A stretch of 7,840 bases of DNA from Thauera sp. (GTDB taxonomy: Bacteria; Pseudomonadota; Gammaproteobacteria; Burkholderiales; Rhodocyclaceae). The DNA lies in the NCBI GenBank assembly GCA_003446655.1, contig DMCZ01000013.1, positions 8,514 to 16,353 on the forward strand. The letters are read 5' to 3'. The notes under the pieces are model-generated. The model had not been told where the DNA came from, did not search any database, and was given only the letters and a program-made list of their open reading frames with translations. The position numbers were made by a program, and so were the translations under genes. Shown in pieces: positions 1 through 6,671 of the stretch (position 1 is the stretch's first letter; the number at the start of each line of letters is the position of its first letter).

Positions 1-561
1 CACGACTTCTGCGCGATTTCCTTGTCGGATCTCCTCACGCCATGGCCGACCATTGCGCGCCGGCTCGACGCAGTGGCCTATGCGGACTTCGTCGTCGCGC
101 TCTACAACCCCAAGAGCGGCCGCCGCACGCGCCAGATCGTCGAAGCCCAGCGCCTGTTCCTGCGCCATCGCCGCCCCGACACGCCGGTCGCCATCGTCAA
201 GTCGGCCTACCGCCCCAGGCAGCGCATCGAATTCACCACCCTCGAGCGCATGGCCGAGGCCGACATCGGCATGCTCACCACGGTGCTGATCGGCAATTCC
301 AACACCATCGTGCGCGACGGCCTGATGGTGACCCCGCGCGGCTACAGCAACAAATACGAAGTCGCCGACGGCGAGCGTGCCACCCGCGACGGTGAGCAGG
401 CAGGACGTTCGCTGTCGACCGGCCTCAATGGCTGGCTGCAGACCATACGCACGAGCGGACTGGATGCGACGCAGCTTGCAGCCGACTACCGGCTGCCCGA
501 GGACTACATCGCCGCGCTGCTGGATGAGACAGCGGACGAGTACGCCGACACCCTCGACTGA
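1..561 (+). CDS. cobJ: Precorrin-3B C17-methyltransferase CobJ, 3' part (start outside window)
   Basis: This is the C-terminal 186 residues of a tetrapyrrole methylase, open from the first base of the window, so the true start lies upstream. CobJ uses S-adenosylmethionine to methylate C17 of precorrin-3B with ring contraction, in the cytoplasmic aerobic B12 pathway. The window opens directly on the family signature HDFCAISLSDLLTPW (window residues 1-15), followed by VVALYNPKSGRR (31-42), VAIVKSAYRP (63-72), TTVLIGNSNT (93-102) and TPRGYSNKY (111-119), where the CobJ/CbiH core normally ends. About 67 further residues follow (120-186), acidic at the end, which I do not recognise. The family core is unmistakable; CbiH (the anaerobic homologue) is the alternative name. 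The gene converges on xdhB, with 15 nt between the two stop codons and no room for a separate terminator. Confidence 0.93.
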   Translation, partial: HDFCAISLSDLLTPWPTIARRLDAVAYADFVVALYNPKSGRRTRQIVEAQRLFLRHRRPDTPVAIVKSAYRPRQRIEFTTLERMAEADIGMLTTVLIGNSNTIVRDGLMVTPRGYSNKYEVADGERATRDGEQAGRSLSTGLNGWLQTIRTSGLDATQLAADYRLPEDYIAALLDETADEYADTLD

Positions 562-576
562 AAGATGCGCAGCCGT

Positions 577-2918
577 TCAATCGGCCTGATAGCCGGCCCG
601 GACCGCGTCCACCGCATCGAGAATGGCCTCGGGCGTGGCCGGTGCGCGCAGCGGCGGAGTCGTTCGTCCGTCGCCCGCGGCCGCGACCGCGTCGCGGATC
701 GCGAACCACACCGAGAAGGCCAGCAGCAGCGGCGGTTCGCCCACGGCCTTTGAGCGCAGGATGGTGTCGGCGCGGTTGGGGTTGTGGAACAGCCGGGTGC
801 GCAAGTCGGGCGGGCAGTCGTGCGCGGCCGGGATCTTGTAGGTGGACGGTGCGTGCGTCAGCAGCCGGCCGTCCGTGTTCCACACCAGCTCCTCGCTCTT
901 CAGCCAGCCCATGCCCTGGATGAAGCCGCCCTCGACCTGGCCGCGATCGATCGCCGGGTTGATCGAGTGGCCGGCGTCGTGCAGCAGGTCGGCGCGCAGC
1001 AGGCGCCATTCGCCGGTGAGCGTATCGACCAGCACCTCGGACACGGCGGCGCCGTAGGCGAAGTAATGGAAAGGGTGGCCGGTGAGGGTGGCGGCATTCC
1101 AGCTGAGGCCGGGCGTGGCATAAAAGCCGTCGGACCACAGTTGCACGCGAGCCACGTAGGCCTGCTGCACGAGGTCGTCGAAGGCCAGGGTGGTGGCGCC
1201 GATGGCAACCTGCCCGTCGGCAAAGCGGACGTCTGCGGCGGGCACGCGGCGGCGAAGTCGGTCAGGCGCTGGCGAATCTGCAGCGCGGCCTGCTCGGCTG
1301 CCTTGCCGTTGAGGTCGGCGCCGGTGGAGGCGGCGGTGGCCGAGGTGTTGGCGACCTTGCTGGTGTCGGTGGCGGTGGCGCGCACCCGCGCCGGCGGCAC
1401 GCCCAGGGTGTGGGCGACGATCTGGCAGACCTTGGTGTTGACGCCCTGGCCCATCTCGGTGCCACCGTGGTTCACCAGCACCGAGCCGTCGGTATACACA
1501 TGCACCAGCGCGCCGGCCTGGTTGAGGTGGGTGAGGTTGAACGAAATGCCGAACTTCACCGGGGTGAGCGCCAGCCCCTTCTTCAGCACGGGGCTGCTGG
1601 CGTTGAAGGCGGCGATCGCCTGGCGCCGCGCGCGGTAGTCGCTGTCGGCCTCGAGCTCGGCGACCAGATCAAGGATCACGTTGTCGGCGACGGTCTGGCC
1701 GTAGGGCGTGGTATCGCGGCCGGGGCCGCCGTAGAAGTTGACGCGGCGCACGTCGAGCGGGTCGCGCCCGAGCGTGCGGGCGATGCCGTCGATGACGTAT
1801 TCGATGAGCAGCGCACCCTGCGGGCCGCCGAAGCCGCGGAAGGCGGTGTTCGACTGGGTGTGGGTGCGGGCGAGGAAGGCGTGGATGTCGGCGTCCGACA
1901 GGTAGTAGGCGTTGTCGACATGGCACACCGCGCGCGTCGCCACCGGGCCGGAGAGGTCGGCCGCGAAGCCGGCGCGCAGCGTCATGTCCACCCGCAGCGC
2001 CAGGATGCGCCCCTCGGCGTCGAAGCCCGCGTCGAAGTCGTAGTGGAAGTCGTGGCGCTTGCCGGTGATCGTGATGTCGTCGTCGCGGTCCAGGCGCAGC
2101 TTCACCGGGCGCGCGAATCGCCGGGCCGCCAGCGCCGCCACGCAGGCGAACAGCGCCGATTGCGACTCCTTGCCGCCGAAGCCGCCGCCCATGCGCCGCG
2201 TCTCCACCACCACCTGGTTCGAGGCCAGGTGCAGCGCGTGGGCCACGGTGTGCTGCATCTCGCTCGGGTGCTGGGTGGAGCACCAAAGCTGGATGCAGCC
2301 ATCCTCGCGCGGCGCGGCGTAGGCGACCTGGCCTTCGAGATAGAAGTGTTCCTGGCCTCCCACCGCCCATTGGCCGGCGAGCCGGTGTGGGGCGGTGGCG
2401 AGACGGGCGGCGGGCGCGCCGCGCACGAGGTGCATCGGCGGCAGCACGCAGGCCTGGTCACGCCTCGCCGCGAGCGGGTCGAGCACGGCGGGCAGGGGCG
2501 CGTAGTCGATGCGGGCCTTGCGCGCCGCACGGCGTGCGCTGTCGTGGCGGTCGGCAATGACCGCGAGCAGGGGCTGGCCGACGTACTGCACCACGCCGTC
2601 GGCCAGGATCGGCTCGTCGTGAAGGATCGCGCCGCAGTCGTTGGCGCCGGGGATGTCGGCGGCGGTGAGGATGTCGATCACACCGGGGCTGGCGCGCACG
2701 GCCTCGAGGTCGAGCGCGACGATACGTGCATGGGCATGGTCGGACAGGCCGAGCGCGGCATGGGCGGTGCCTGCTAGCTCGCGCAGGTCGTCCACATAGG
2801 TCGCCTCGCCTGCCACATGCAGGTGGGCGGATTCGTGCGCGAGCGGCTGGCCGCGGAAGGCGGCGGCTGTCGCGGGGGTGGCTTCTGCGGGCATGGCGTC
2901 AGGCGTCGGACTGTTCAT
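577..2918 (-). pseudogene. xdhB: Xanthine dehydrogenase molybdopterin-binding subunit XdhB, interrupted by one frameshift
   Basis: XdhB carries the molybdenum cofactor that hydroxylates hypoxanthine and xanthine to urate, in an XdhA2B2 cytoplasmic complex. The ATG at 2918 overlaps the xdhA TGA as ATGA, so the two are translationally coupled. Frame one gives 558 good residues: CSTQHPSE (Q216), GGGFGGKE (E251), FRGFGG (R361) and GGTEMGQG (485-492), all cofactor or substrate-pocket motifs. At about 1245 homology jumps to the -1 frame, which supplies 222 more residues (VQLWSDGF, VEGGFIQGMGW, AVGEPPLLLA) to the TGA at 577-579. The two parts sum to 780 residues, the normal family length. The glutamate of VGEPP (joined residue 728, bases 736-738) matches the catalytic base, Glu730 in Rhodobacter capsulatus and Glu1261 in bovine enzyme. 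Read literally, the gene yields a 672-residue product with a foreign 114-residue tail ending at 900 and no catalytic base. Whether this is a true pseudogene or a sequencing error cannot be told here. Confidence 0.9.
1243..1250 (-). other. Frameshift point in xdhB
   Basis: Frame one ends its recognisable homology at ...RLTDFAAA (codon 1247-1245). The second frame resumes at GTG 1245-1243 with VPAADVRFADGQV. The shift is -1, equal to one missing base (or a loss of 3n+1 bases) in a GCC/CGC-rich stretch. No stop codon lies immediately on either side, so the exact base cannot be fixed. Confidence 0.85.
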
Positions 2919-4507
2919 CGGATGGCCTCGCGCTTGTCGGCGACGCCGGCAAAGGCGCGCGTCTGCTGTGCTGGCAGCGGTGCCTCGGGCCGGGTCTCGA
3001 GATGGAAGCGCTGCAGCAGGTTGGCAGCGGCGCGGCGGCGGTAGGCGGCGCTCGCGCGCAGATCGTCGAGCGGCGTGTAGTCGGCCGCGAGTGCGGCCTG
3101 GGCGCGGGCGAGGGTGGCCGCGTCCCACGGCTGGCCGAGCAATGCGGCTTCGGTCTGCGCTGCCCGTCGTGGCGTGGCCGCCATGCCACCGAACGCGACG
3201 CGCGCAGCGACGACGATGCCGTCGCGGACGCGAATGGCAAACGTCGCGCACAGCGCCGAGATGTCGGAATCGAAGCGCTTCGACAGCTTCCAGCAGCGGA
3301 AGTGGAGCGCGCCCTCGCGCTTGCCCTTGTCTGTAGCGGCGGACGCATGCGGCGACGAATCCCCCGGCGCAGCGCGCACCGCGCCAGGGCGTAAGGGCAC
3401 CTTGACGGTCTCGACGAACTCGTCGGCGGCGAGATCCTTGTTCATGTAGTCGAGGTAGAAGTCCTCCAGCGCCAGCTCGCGCGCGCCGCGCACGCTGCGC
3501 AGTACGACGCGGGCGCCGATCGCGATCAGCGCCGGCATCGAATCGCCGATCGGCGAGCCGTTGGCGACGTTGCCGCCGAGCGTGCCGGCGTTGCGCACCG
3601 GCGGCGAGGCGAAGCGCTCCCACAGCTCGGCGAGCTCGGGCCAGGCGCGGGTGAGGGCGGCGAAGGCCTCGGTCAGCGTCACTGCCGCGCCGATGTGCAG
3701 CCAGCCCTCGGTCTCGTCGATCGTGCGTAAGGCCTCAACACGGCCGAGGTAGAGGATGTCGCCGAGTTCGCGCAGCTGCTTGTTCACCCACAGCCCGATG
3801 TCGGTGCAACCGGCGAGCAGAACCGCCTGCGGGCGTGTCGCGCGCAGGGCGGCGAGTTCATCCACGCTGCGCGGGGCGAGGAAGTGCCGGCCGGCGTGGC
3901 GGTAGTCGAGCACGTCCTCGCGCTGCAGCACGAGCAGGGCCTGGCGGATCGCCGTGCGCTCGAGCGCCACCGCAGGCAGCTCGAACATGCGCTCGCCGGC
4001 CTCGAGGATCGGCCGGTAGCCGGTGCAGCGGCACAGGTTGCCGGTGAGCGCGCTGCGCACCGCCGCGGGGGAGGGGCGCTCGGCCATGGGCGCGGTGGCC
4101 GGCGCGGGCACGAAGTCGTTGTAGAGATCCCATAGCGACATCACGAAGCCCGGCGTGCAGAAGCCGCACTGCGAGCCGTGGCAATCGACCATCGCCTGCT
4201 GCACCGGGTGCAGCGCCCCGCCGGCCTGGGCGCGCAGGTACTCGACGGTGAACACCGCCTTGCCGTCGAGCGCAGGCAGGAACTGGATGCAGGCGTTGAC
4301 GCTGGTCAGGTGCAGGGCCTGCTCCGTGCCGCGCAGCTCGCCCACCACCACGGTGCACGCGCCGCAGTCGCCCTCGGCGCAGCCTTCCTTGCTGCCGGTG
4401 AGGCCACGCTGCGTGCGCAGCCAGGTGAGCAGGCTGGTGGTGGGAGGCAGGCCCGCGGCCTCCACCGCCTCGCCATTGAGCAGGATGCGGATCGTGTGGC
4501 TGTCCAT
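2915..4507 (-). CDS. xdhA: Xanthine dehydrogenase FeS/FAD subunit XdhA
   Basis: A 530-residue small subunit that passes electrons from the molybdenum centre through two [2Fe-2S] clusters to FAD and NAD+. The order of domains is clear: plant-type ferredoxin cysteines C43, C48, C51 and C73 (EGCAEGDCGAC...NAC); the second 2Fe-2S domain with C114, C117, C159 and C161 (QCGFC...NLCRC); an FAD domain with LLAGCTDIGLWV (230-241) and NAGTLGGNVANGSPIGD (306-322); and the CO-dehydrogenase flavoprotein C-terminal domain from about 400 (FRCWKLSKRFDSDISALC). All eight cluster cysteines are present, so this subunit looks intact. The start at 4507 has an AAGGA ribosome-binding site 8 nt upstream. Residues 373-399 form a small-residue and charged linker that looks longer than usual for the family. 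The last codons overlap xdhB by ATGA, so one mRNA makes both subunits. xdhC, which inserts the sulfurated cofactor, is absent downstream. Confidence 0.95.
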   Translation of the reverse strand: MDSHTIRILLNGEAVEAAGLPPTTSLLTWLRTQRGLTGSKEGCAEGDCGACTVVVGELRGTEQALHLTSVNACIQFLPALDGKAVFTVEYLRAQAGGALHPVQQAMVDCHGSQCGFCTPGFVMSLWDLYNDFVPAPATAPMAERPSPAAVRSALTGNLCRCTGYRPILEAGERMFELPAVALERTAIRQALLVLQREDVLDYRHAGRHFLAPRSVDELAALRATRPQAVLLAGCTDIGLWVNKQLRELGDILYLGRVEALRTIDETEGWLHIGAAVTLTEAFAALTRAWPELAELWERFASPPVRNAGTLGGNVANGSPIGDSMPALIAIGARVVLRSVRGARELALEDFYLDYMNKDLAADEFVETVKVPLRPGAVRAAPGDSSPHASAATDKGKREGALHFRCWKLSKRFDSDISALCATFAIRVRDGIVVAARVAFGGMAATPRRAAQTEAALLGQPWDAATLARAQAALAADYTPLDDLRASAAYRRRAAANLLQRFHLETRPEAPLPAQQTRAFAGVADKREAIR

Positions 4508-4692
4508 CGCATGGGTCCTTGCAGTGCCGGGGTGCGGCGCGGTCGTGGCCGATCGTGCCGGGCGTGTTCATCACAATCTTAGGCCGTATCGGCGCCGGGT
4601 GTGGACGCGGAGGCAGGAGCGCCGGCCGGCGCGCTGGCCAGCCCGTCGGCGGCGTGCTTGAATGCAGCAGGACTTCACCGCCGCGCGTGCCC
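4508..4692. other. Divergent intergenic region between xdhA and the TIR gene
   Basis: These 185 nt must hold the promoters for both divergent genes. The only locally AT-richer patch is about 4567-4590. On the minus strand it reads TAAGAT (4/6 match to a -10 box), but without a good -35 partner. A perfect 10-nt palindrome GCTGGCCAGC lies at 4633-4642, which is not remarkable in such GC-rich DNA. No regulator gene or convincing operator is visible. Confidence 0.4.
4516..4520 (-). promoter_or_regulatory. Ribosome binding site of xdhA
   Basis: AAGGA on the minus strand, 8 nt before ATG 4507. It supports that start over the out-of-frame ATG at 4512. Confidence 0.7.
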
Positions 4693-5598
4693 ATGCCCAA
4701 GCTGTTCATTTCCTATCGTCGCGAAGACAGCGCCGGCTTCGCCGGCCGGCTCACCGACGCGCTCGAGCAGCGCCTGGGCGCCGGCAGCGTGTTCCGCGAC
4801 GTGGACGACATCCGCCCGGGCGAGGACTTCGAGGCCGTCATCGAGCGCGGCCTGCGGCAGGTGCAGGCGGTGCTGGTGGTGATCGGCCCGGGCTGGCTCG
4901 CGGCTGCCGCCGACGGCCGGCGCCGGCTCGACCAGCCCGACGACTTCGTGCGCCGCCAGGTCGAAAGCGCGCTCGCCAGCGGCAAGCCGGTGGTGCCCAT
5001 CCTGGTGGGCGGCGCGGCCATGCCGGACGCCGCGGCGCTGCCGCCCGCCCTGCGCGGCCTCGCCAACCGCCAGGCGCTGGTGATGGGTGACGCCTCGTGG
5101 GCCGCGGATCTGGCACGCCTGCAGACGGTACTCGCGCAGTGGCTGGAGGCGCCCGCCGCTGCGCCCGCGCCGCGGCGCACGCTGCGGGCAGTGGCGGTCG
5201 CGCTGGCGCTGGCGGCGCTCGCCCTCGCCGGCGGGTGGCTGTGGCCGGGCCGCAGCCCCGGGCCGGAGGCCGTCGTCGGCGCCTGGAAGGCCGAGGTGGC
5301 CTACCCGTGGAACCTGAGCCTGGAGGAGCGCTTCGACTTCACGCTGCGCGACGGCCGCATCGAGGGCCAGGCGAGCTTCCTCGGCGTGGCGCGCGCGCTC
5401 GAGGCGGTGGAGTGGCGCGACGGCCGGCTGCACTTCCTCACCCGCAGCGAGACGGTGTCCGGCGACGAGCCGGCACGCGAGATGGTGCAGCGCTACGAGC
5501 TCACCCCTGCAGACAAGGACACCCTGCGCGTGCGGCTGCAGATCCAGCGCAGCCACAGCGTGGATGCGCTGCTCGAATTCGTCGCGCAGCGGCGTTGA
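4693..5598 (+). CDS. Membrane-anchored TIR-domain protein with C-terminal beta-rich domain
   Basis: A 301-residue protein. Residues 1-150 are a bacterial TIR domain: KLFISYRREDSAGFAGRL (strand A and helix A), FRDVDDIRPGEDF (34-46), AVLVVIGPGWL (59-69) and DDFVRRQVESALASGKPVVPIL (83-104). TIR domains act as NAD-consuming enzymes or as adaptors, often in immunity or signalling. After an Ala/Pro linker and a basic RRTLR stretch (161-165) comes one hydrophobic helix (about 166-184). The basic residues predict a cytoplasmic TIR domain and a periplasmic C-terminus. Residues 191-301 look beta-rich (VVGAWKAEV..., alternating hydrophobic residues) and I do not recognise them. Residue 89 is Gln where TIR NADases and many relatives (FVRLEI...) have the catalytic Glu; Glu91 lies two residues later. 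ATG 4693 is chosen because family members start just before the FISYRR strand; no good ribosome-binding site precedes it, and GTG 4687 is in frame. The gene is divergent from xdhA, convergent with the ModA-like gene and has no evident partner. Confidence 0.88.
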   Translation: MPKLFISYRREDSAGFAGRLTDALEQRLGAGSVFRDVDDIRPGEDFEAVIERGLRQVQAVLVVIGPGWLAAAADGRRRLDQPDDFVRRQVESALASGKPVVPILVGGAAMPDAAALPPALRGLANRQALVMGDASWAADLARLQTVLAQWLEAPAAAPAPRRTLRAVAVALALAALALAGGWLWPGRSPGPEAVVGAWKAEVAYPWNLSLEERFDFTLRDGRIEGQASFLGVARALEAVEWRDGRLHFLTRSETVSGDEPAREMVQRYELTPADKDTLRVRLQIQRSHSVDALLEFVAQRR

Positions 5599-5623
5599 GG
5601 GCTGAACTCGCGCGCTTGCCAGG

Positions 5624-5648
5624 GCGCCGCAGCCGCAGCCCCCGGCGC
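5624..5648. terminator. Possible bidirectional terminator hairpin
   Basis: GCGCCG (5624-5629) pairs perfectly with CGGCGC (5643-5648) around a 13-nt loop, in the 67-nt gap between two convergent stop codons. There is no T-tract on either side, so it would be a weak or non-canonical terminator. In such GC-rich sequence the pairing could be chance. Confidence 0.3.
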
Positions 5649-5665
5649 GGACAGCTGCTGCAGCC

Positions 5666-6466
5666 TCAGATCGCACCGAAGCCGTGGCGCTGGAAGGCGG
5701 CCTGCACGTCCGGGGAAAGGAGGTAGTCCGCAAGCTGGCGGGCGGCGGAGGGTGCGTCTGCACGCACGGTCATGCCGTAGCTCGCCCCCACCTGCAGTTC
5801 GCTGGGAATGGCCACGATGCGCAACTGCGGCCGCTCGCGCTGGGCGGCGACGGCATTGGTGCAGTAGGTGAGGAAGACATCCGCGCGGCCCTCGTCCATC
5901 ACCCAGGCATAGGGGTTGCGTCCGGCCGGCGGCTTGGGCGAGTCGGGGCCGCCGGTGAGCTTTGCGGCCTTCGCATCGAGCGCGGCGAAAGCGCCGGCAC
6001 GGACGCCTTCCGCCTTCTCGAACAGGGCCCACGCATAGTCGCCGGAGGGATCGGCCTTGGGCGTCGATGTCCCGAGCCGCAATGCGGGGTCGAGCAGGGT
6101 GTCGAGCAGGGTTTCGGTGCGCGCGTCGACCGTCGGTTGGGTGAGCGCGCACAGCATGTTGCGGGCGAATGTCACCGTGTCCGACCATCCGCCCCGTTGC
6201 GCCAGCCGCGTGGGATGCTGGGTGTCGGCCGAGGCGAAGAGCTGGGCCGGTTCGCCCTGCTCGATGCGCTCGCGCAGCAGCCCGGACGGGCCGAAGGTGC
6301 GCTGGACCTTGTGCCCGGTGTCCTGCTCGAAGCGATCCGCCACCTCGCTGAGCACCTCGCGCAGGCTGCCTGCGGCATAAAGGCTGATCTCGCTGTGCTG
6401 CTGCGCACCGGCGCTGCCATGAACCAGCGCGACAGCCAGAGCGAAGGGGACGAGGGTGCGCTTCAT
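5666..6466 (-). CDS. modA: ModA-like molybdate-binding periplasmic protein
   Basis: A 266-residue solute-binding protein of the ModA family (SBP_bac_11 type). Such proteins capture molybdate or tungstate in the periplasm for an ABC importer. A signal peptide is plain (MKRTLVPFAL then a hydrophobic run, likely cut after HGSAGA, residue 21). The mature part shows LYAAGSL (29-35, the AASSL-like oxyanion-binding segment), FGPSGLLRERIEQGEPAQLFASAD (58-81) with the second serine region, and DVFLTYCTNAVA (196-207), which aligns with the GIVYGSDAVA segment and keeps the tyrosine. An insertion-like GGPDSPKPPAGRNPYAWV (172-189) sits just before that and is unlike Escherichia coli ModA, so this may be a separate clade with another oxyanion. 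No modB or modC is nearby. The start has an AGGAG site 6 nt upstream. Molybdate would serve Moco enzymes such as the adjacent XDH; that link is inference from position. Confidence 0.82.
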   Translation of the reverse strand: MKRTLVPFALAVALVHGSAGAQQHSEISLYAAGSLREVLSEVADRFEQDTGHKVQRTFGPSGLLRERIEQGEPAQLFASADTQHPTRLAQRGGWSDTVTFARNMLCALTQPTVDARTETLLDTLLDPALRLGTSTPKADPSGDYAWALFEKAEGVRAGAFAALDAKAAKLTGGPDSPKPPAGRNPYAWVMDEGRADVFLTYCTNAVAAQRERPQLRIVAIPSELQVGASYGMTVRADAPSAARQLADYLLSPDVQAAFQRHGFGAI

Positions 6467-6472
6467 GGTGAT

Positions 6473-6477
6473 CTCCT
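6473..6477 (-). promoter_or_regulatory. Ribosome binding site of the modA-like gene
   Basis: AGGAG on the minus strand, with 6 nt (ATCACC) before ATG 6466. It fixes the start in front of the signal peptide. Confidence 0.75.
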
Positions 6478-6548
6478 GGGCTCGGGGAAACCGGAGATGC
6501 TAGGCAGCGTGGGCACTCCGGACCATGCGGGTTGACCGCGAATGAAGC

Positions 6549-6562
6549 GGCCTGCATAGGCC
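6549..6562. repeat. Inverted repeat between modA-like gene and leuE
   Basis: GGCCT-GCAT-AGGCC, a perfect 5+5 dyad with a 4-nt centre, in the 205-nt divergent region. It could be a small hairpin or operator; no regulator is identified. A GC-rich background makes short dyads common. Confidence 0.3.
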
Positions 6563-6588
6563 CGGCGCGCTCGCTGCCACCCGCCACG

Positions 6589-6604
6589 GCTTGCGCTGGC
6601 AAGC
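6589..6604. repeat. Inverted repeat upstream of leuE
   Basis: GCTTGC-GCTG-GCAAGC, a perfect 6+6 dyad with a 4-nt centre, 67 nt before the leuE ATG. Position suits an operator of an amino-acid-responsive regulator or a leader hairpin, but neither is shown. The rest of the 6467-6671 stretch holds no gene, and I see no convincing sigma-70 promoter in it. Confidence 0.4.
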
Positions 6605-6671
6605 GTCGGGTCGGCGTGGCAAAGTAGCCGCCAGCCTTTTCATCCGTGCGCCCCCCGCATTCCTTGCTCCC

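Noticed and set aside
562..576. Terminator between cobJ and xdhB
   Set aside because: The gap is only 15 nt; the short CGGC/GCCG pairing nearby lies inside xdhB and has no T-run.
1230..1260. Programmed -1 frameshift in xdhB
   Set aside because: No slippery heptamer of the X-XXY-YYZ type is visible, and XdhB families are not known to need one; an indel is simpler.
1410..2777. Long plus-strand open frame of 455 codons opposite xdhB
   Set aside because: Antisense shadow in GC-rich DNA; the minus strand carries clear XdhB motifs throughout, and the plus frame resembles no protein family.
2919..3623. Upstream extension of the xdhB frame to 3623
   Set aside because: Overlaps xdhA in another frame with low-complexity Arg/Ala sequence; the family start and the ATGA coupling fix the start at 2918.
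4621..4642. GC palindromes (GGCCGGC, GCTGGCCAGC) as operator sites
   Set aside because: Such short GC palindromes are expected by chance at this composition and have no supporting context.
4519..4692. N-terminal extension of the TIR protein to 4519
   Set aside because: Extra residues do not resemble TIR proteins and cover the divergent promoter region; the TIR fold starts at ATG 4693.
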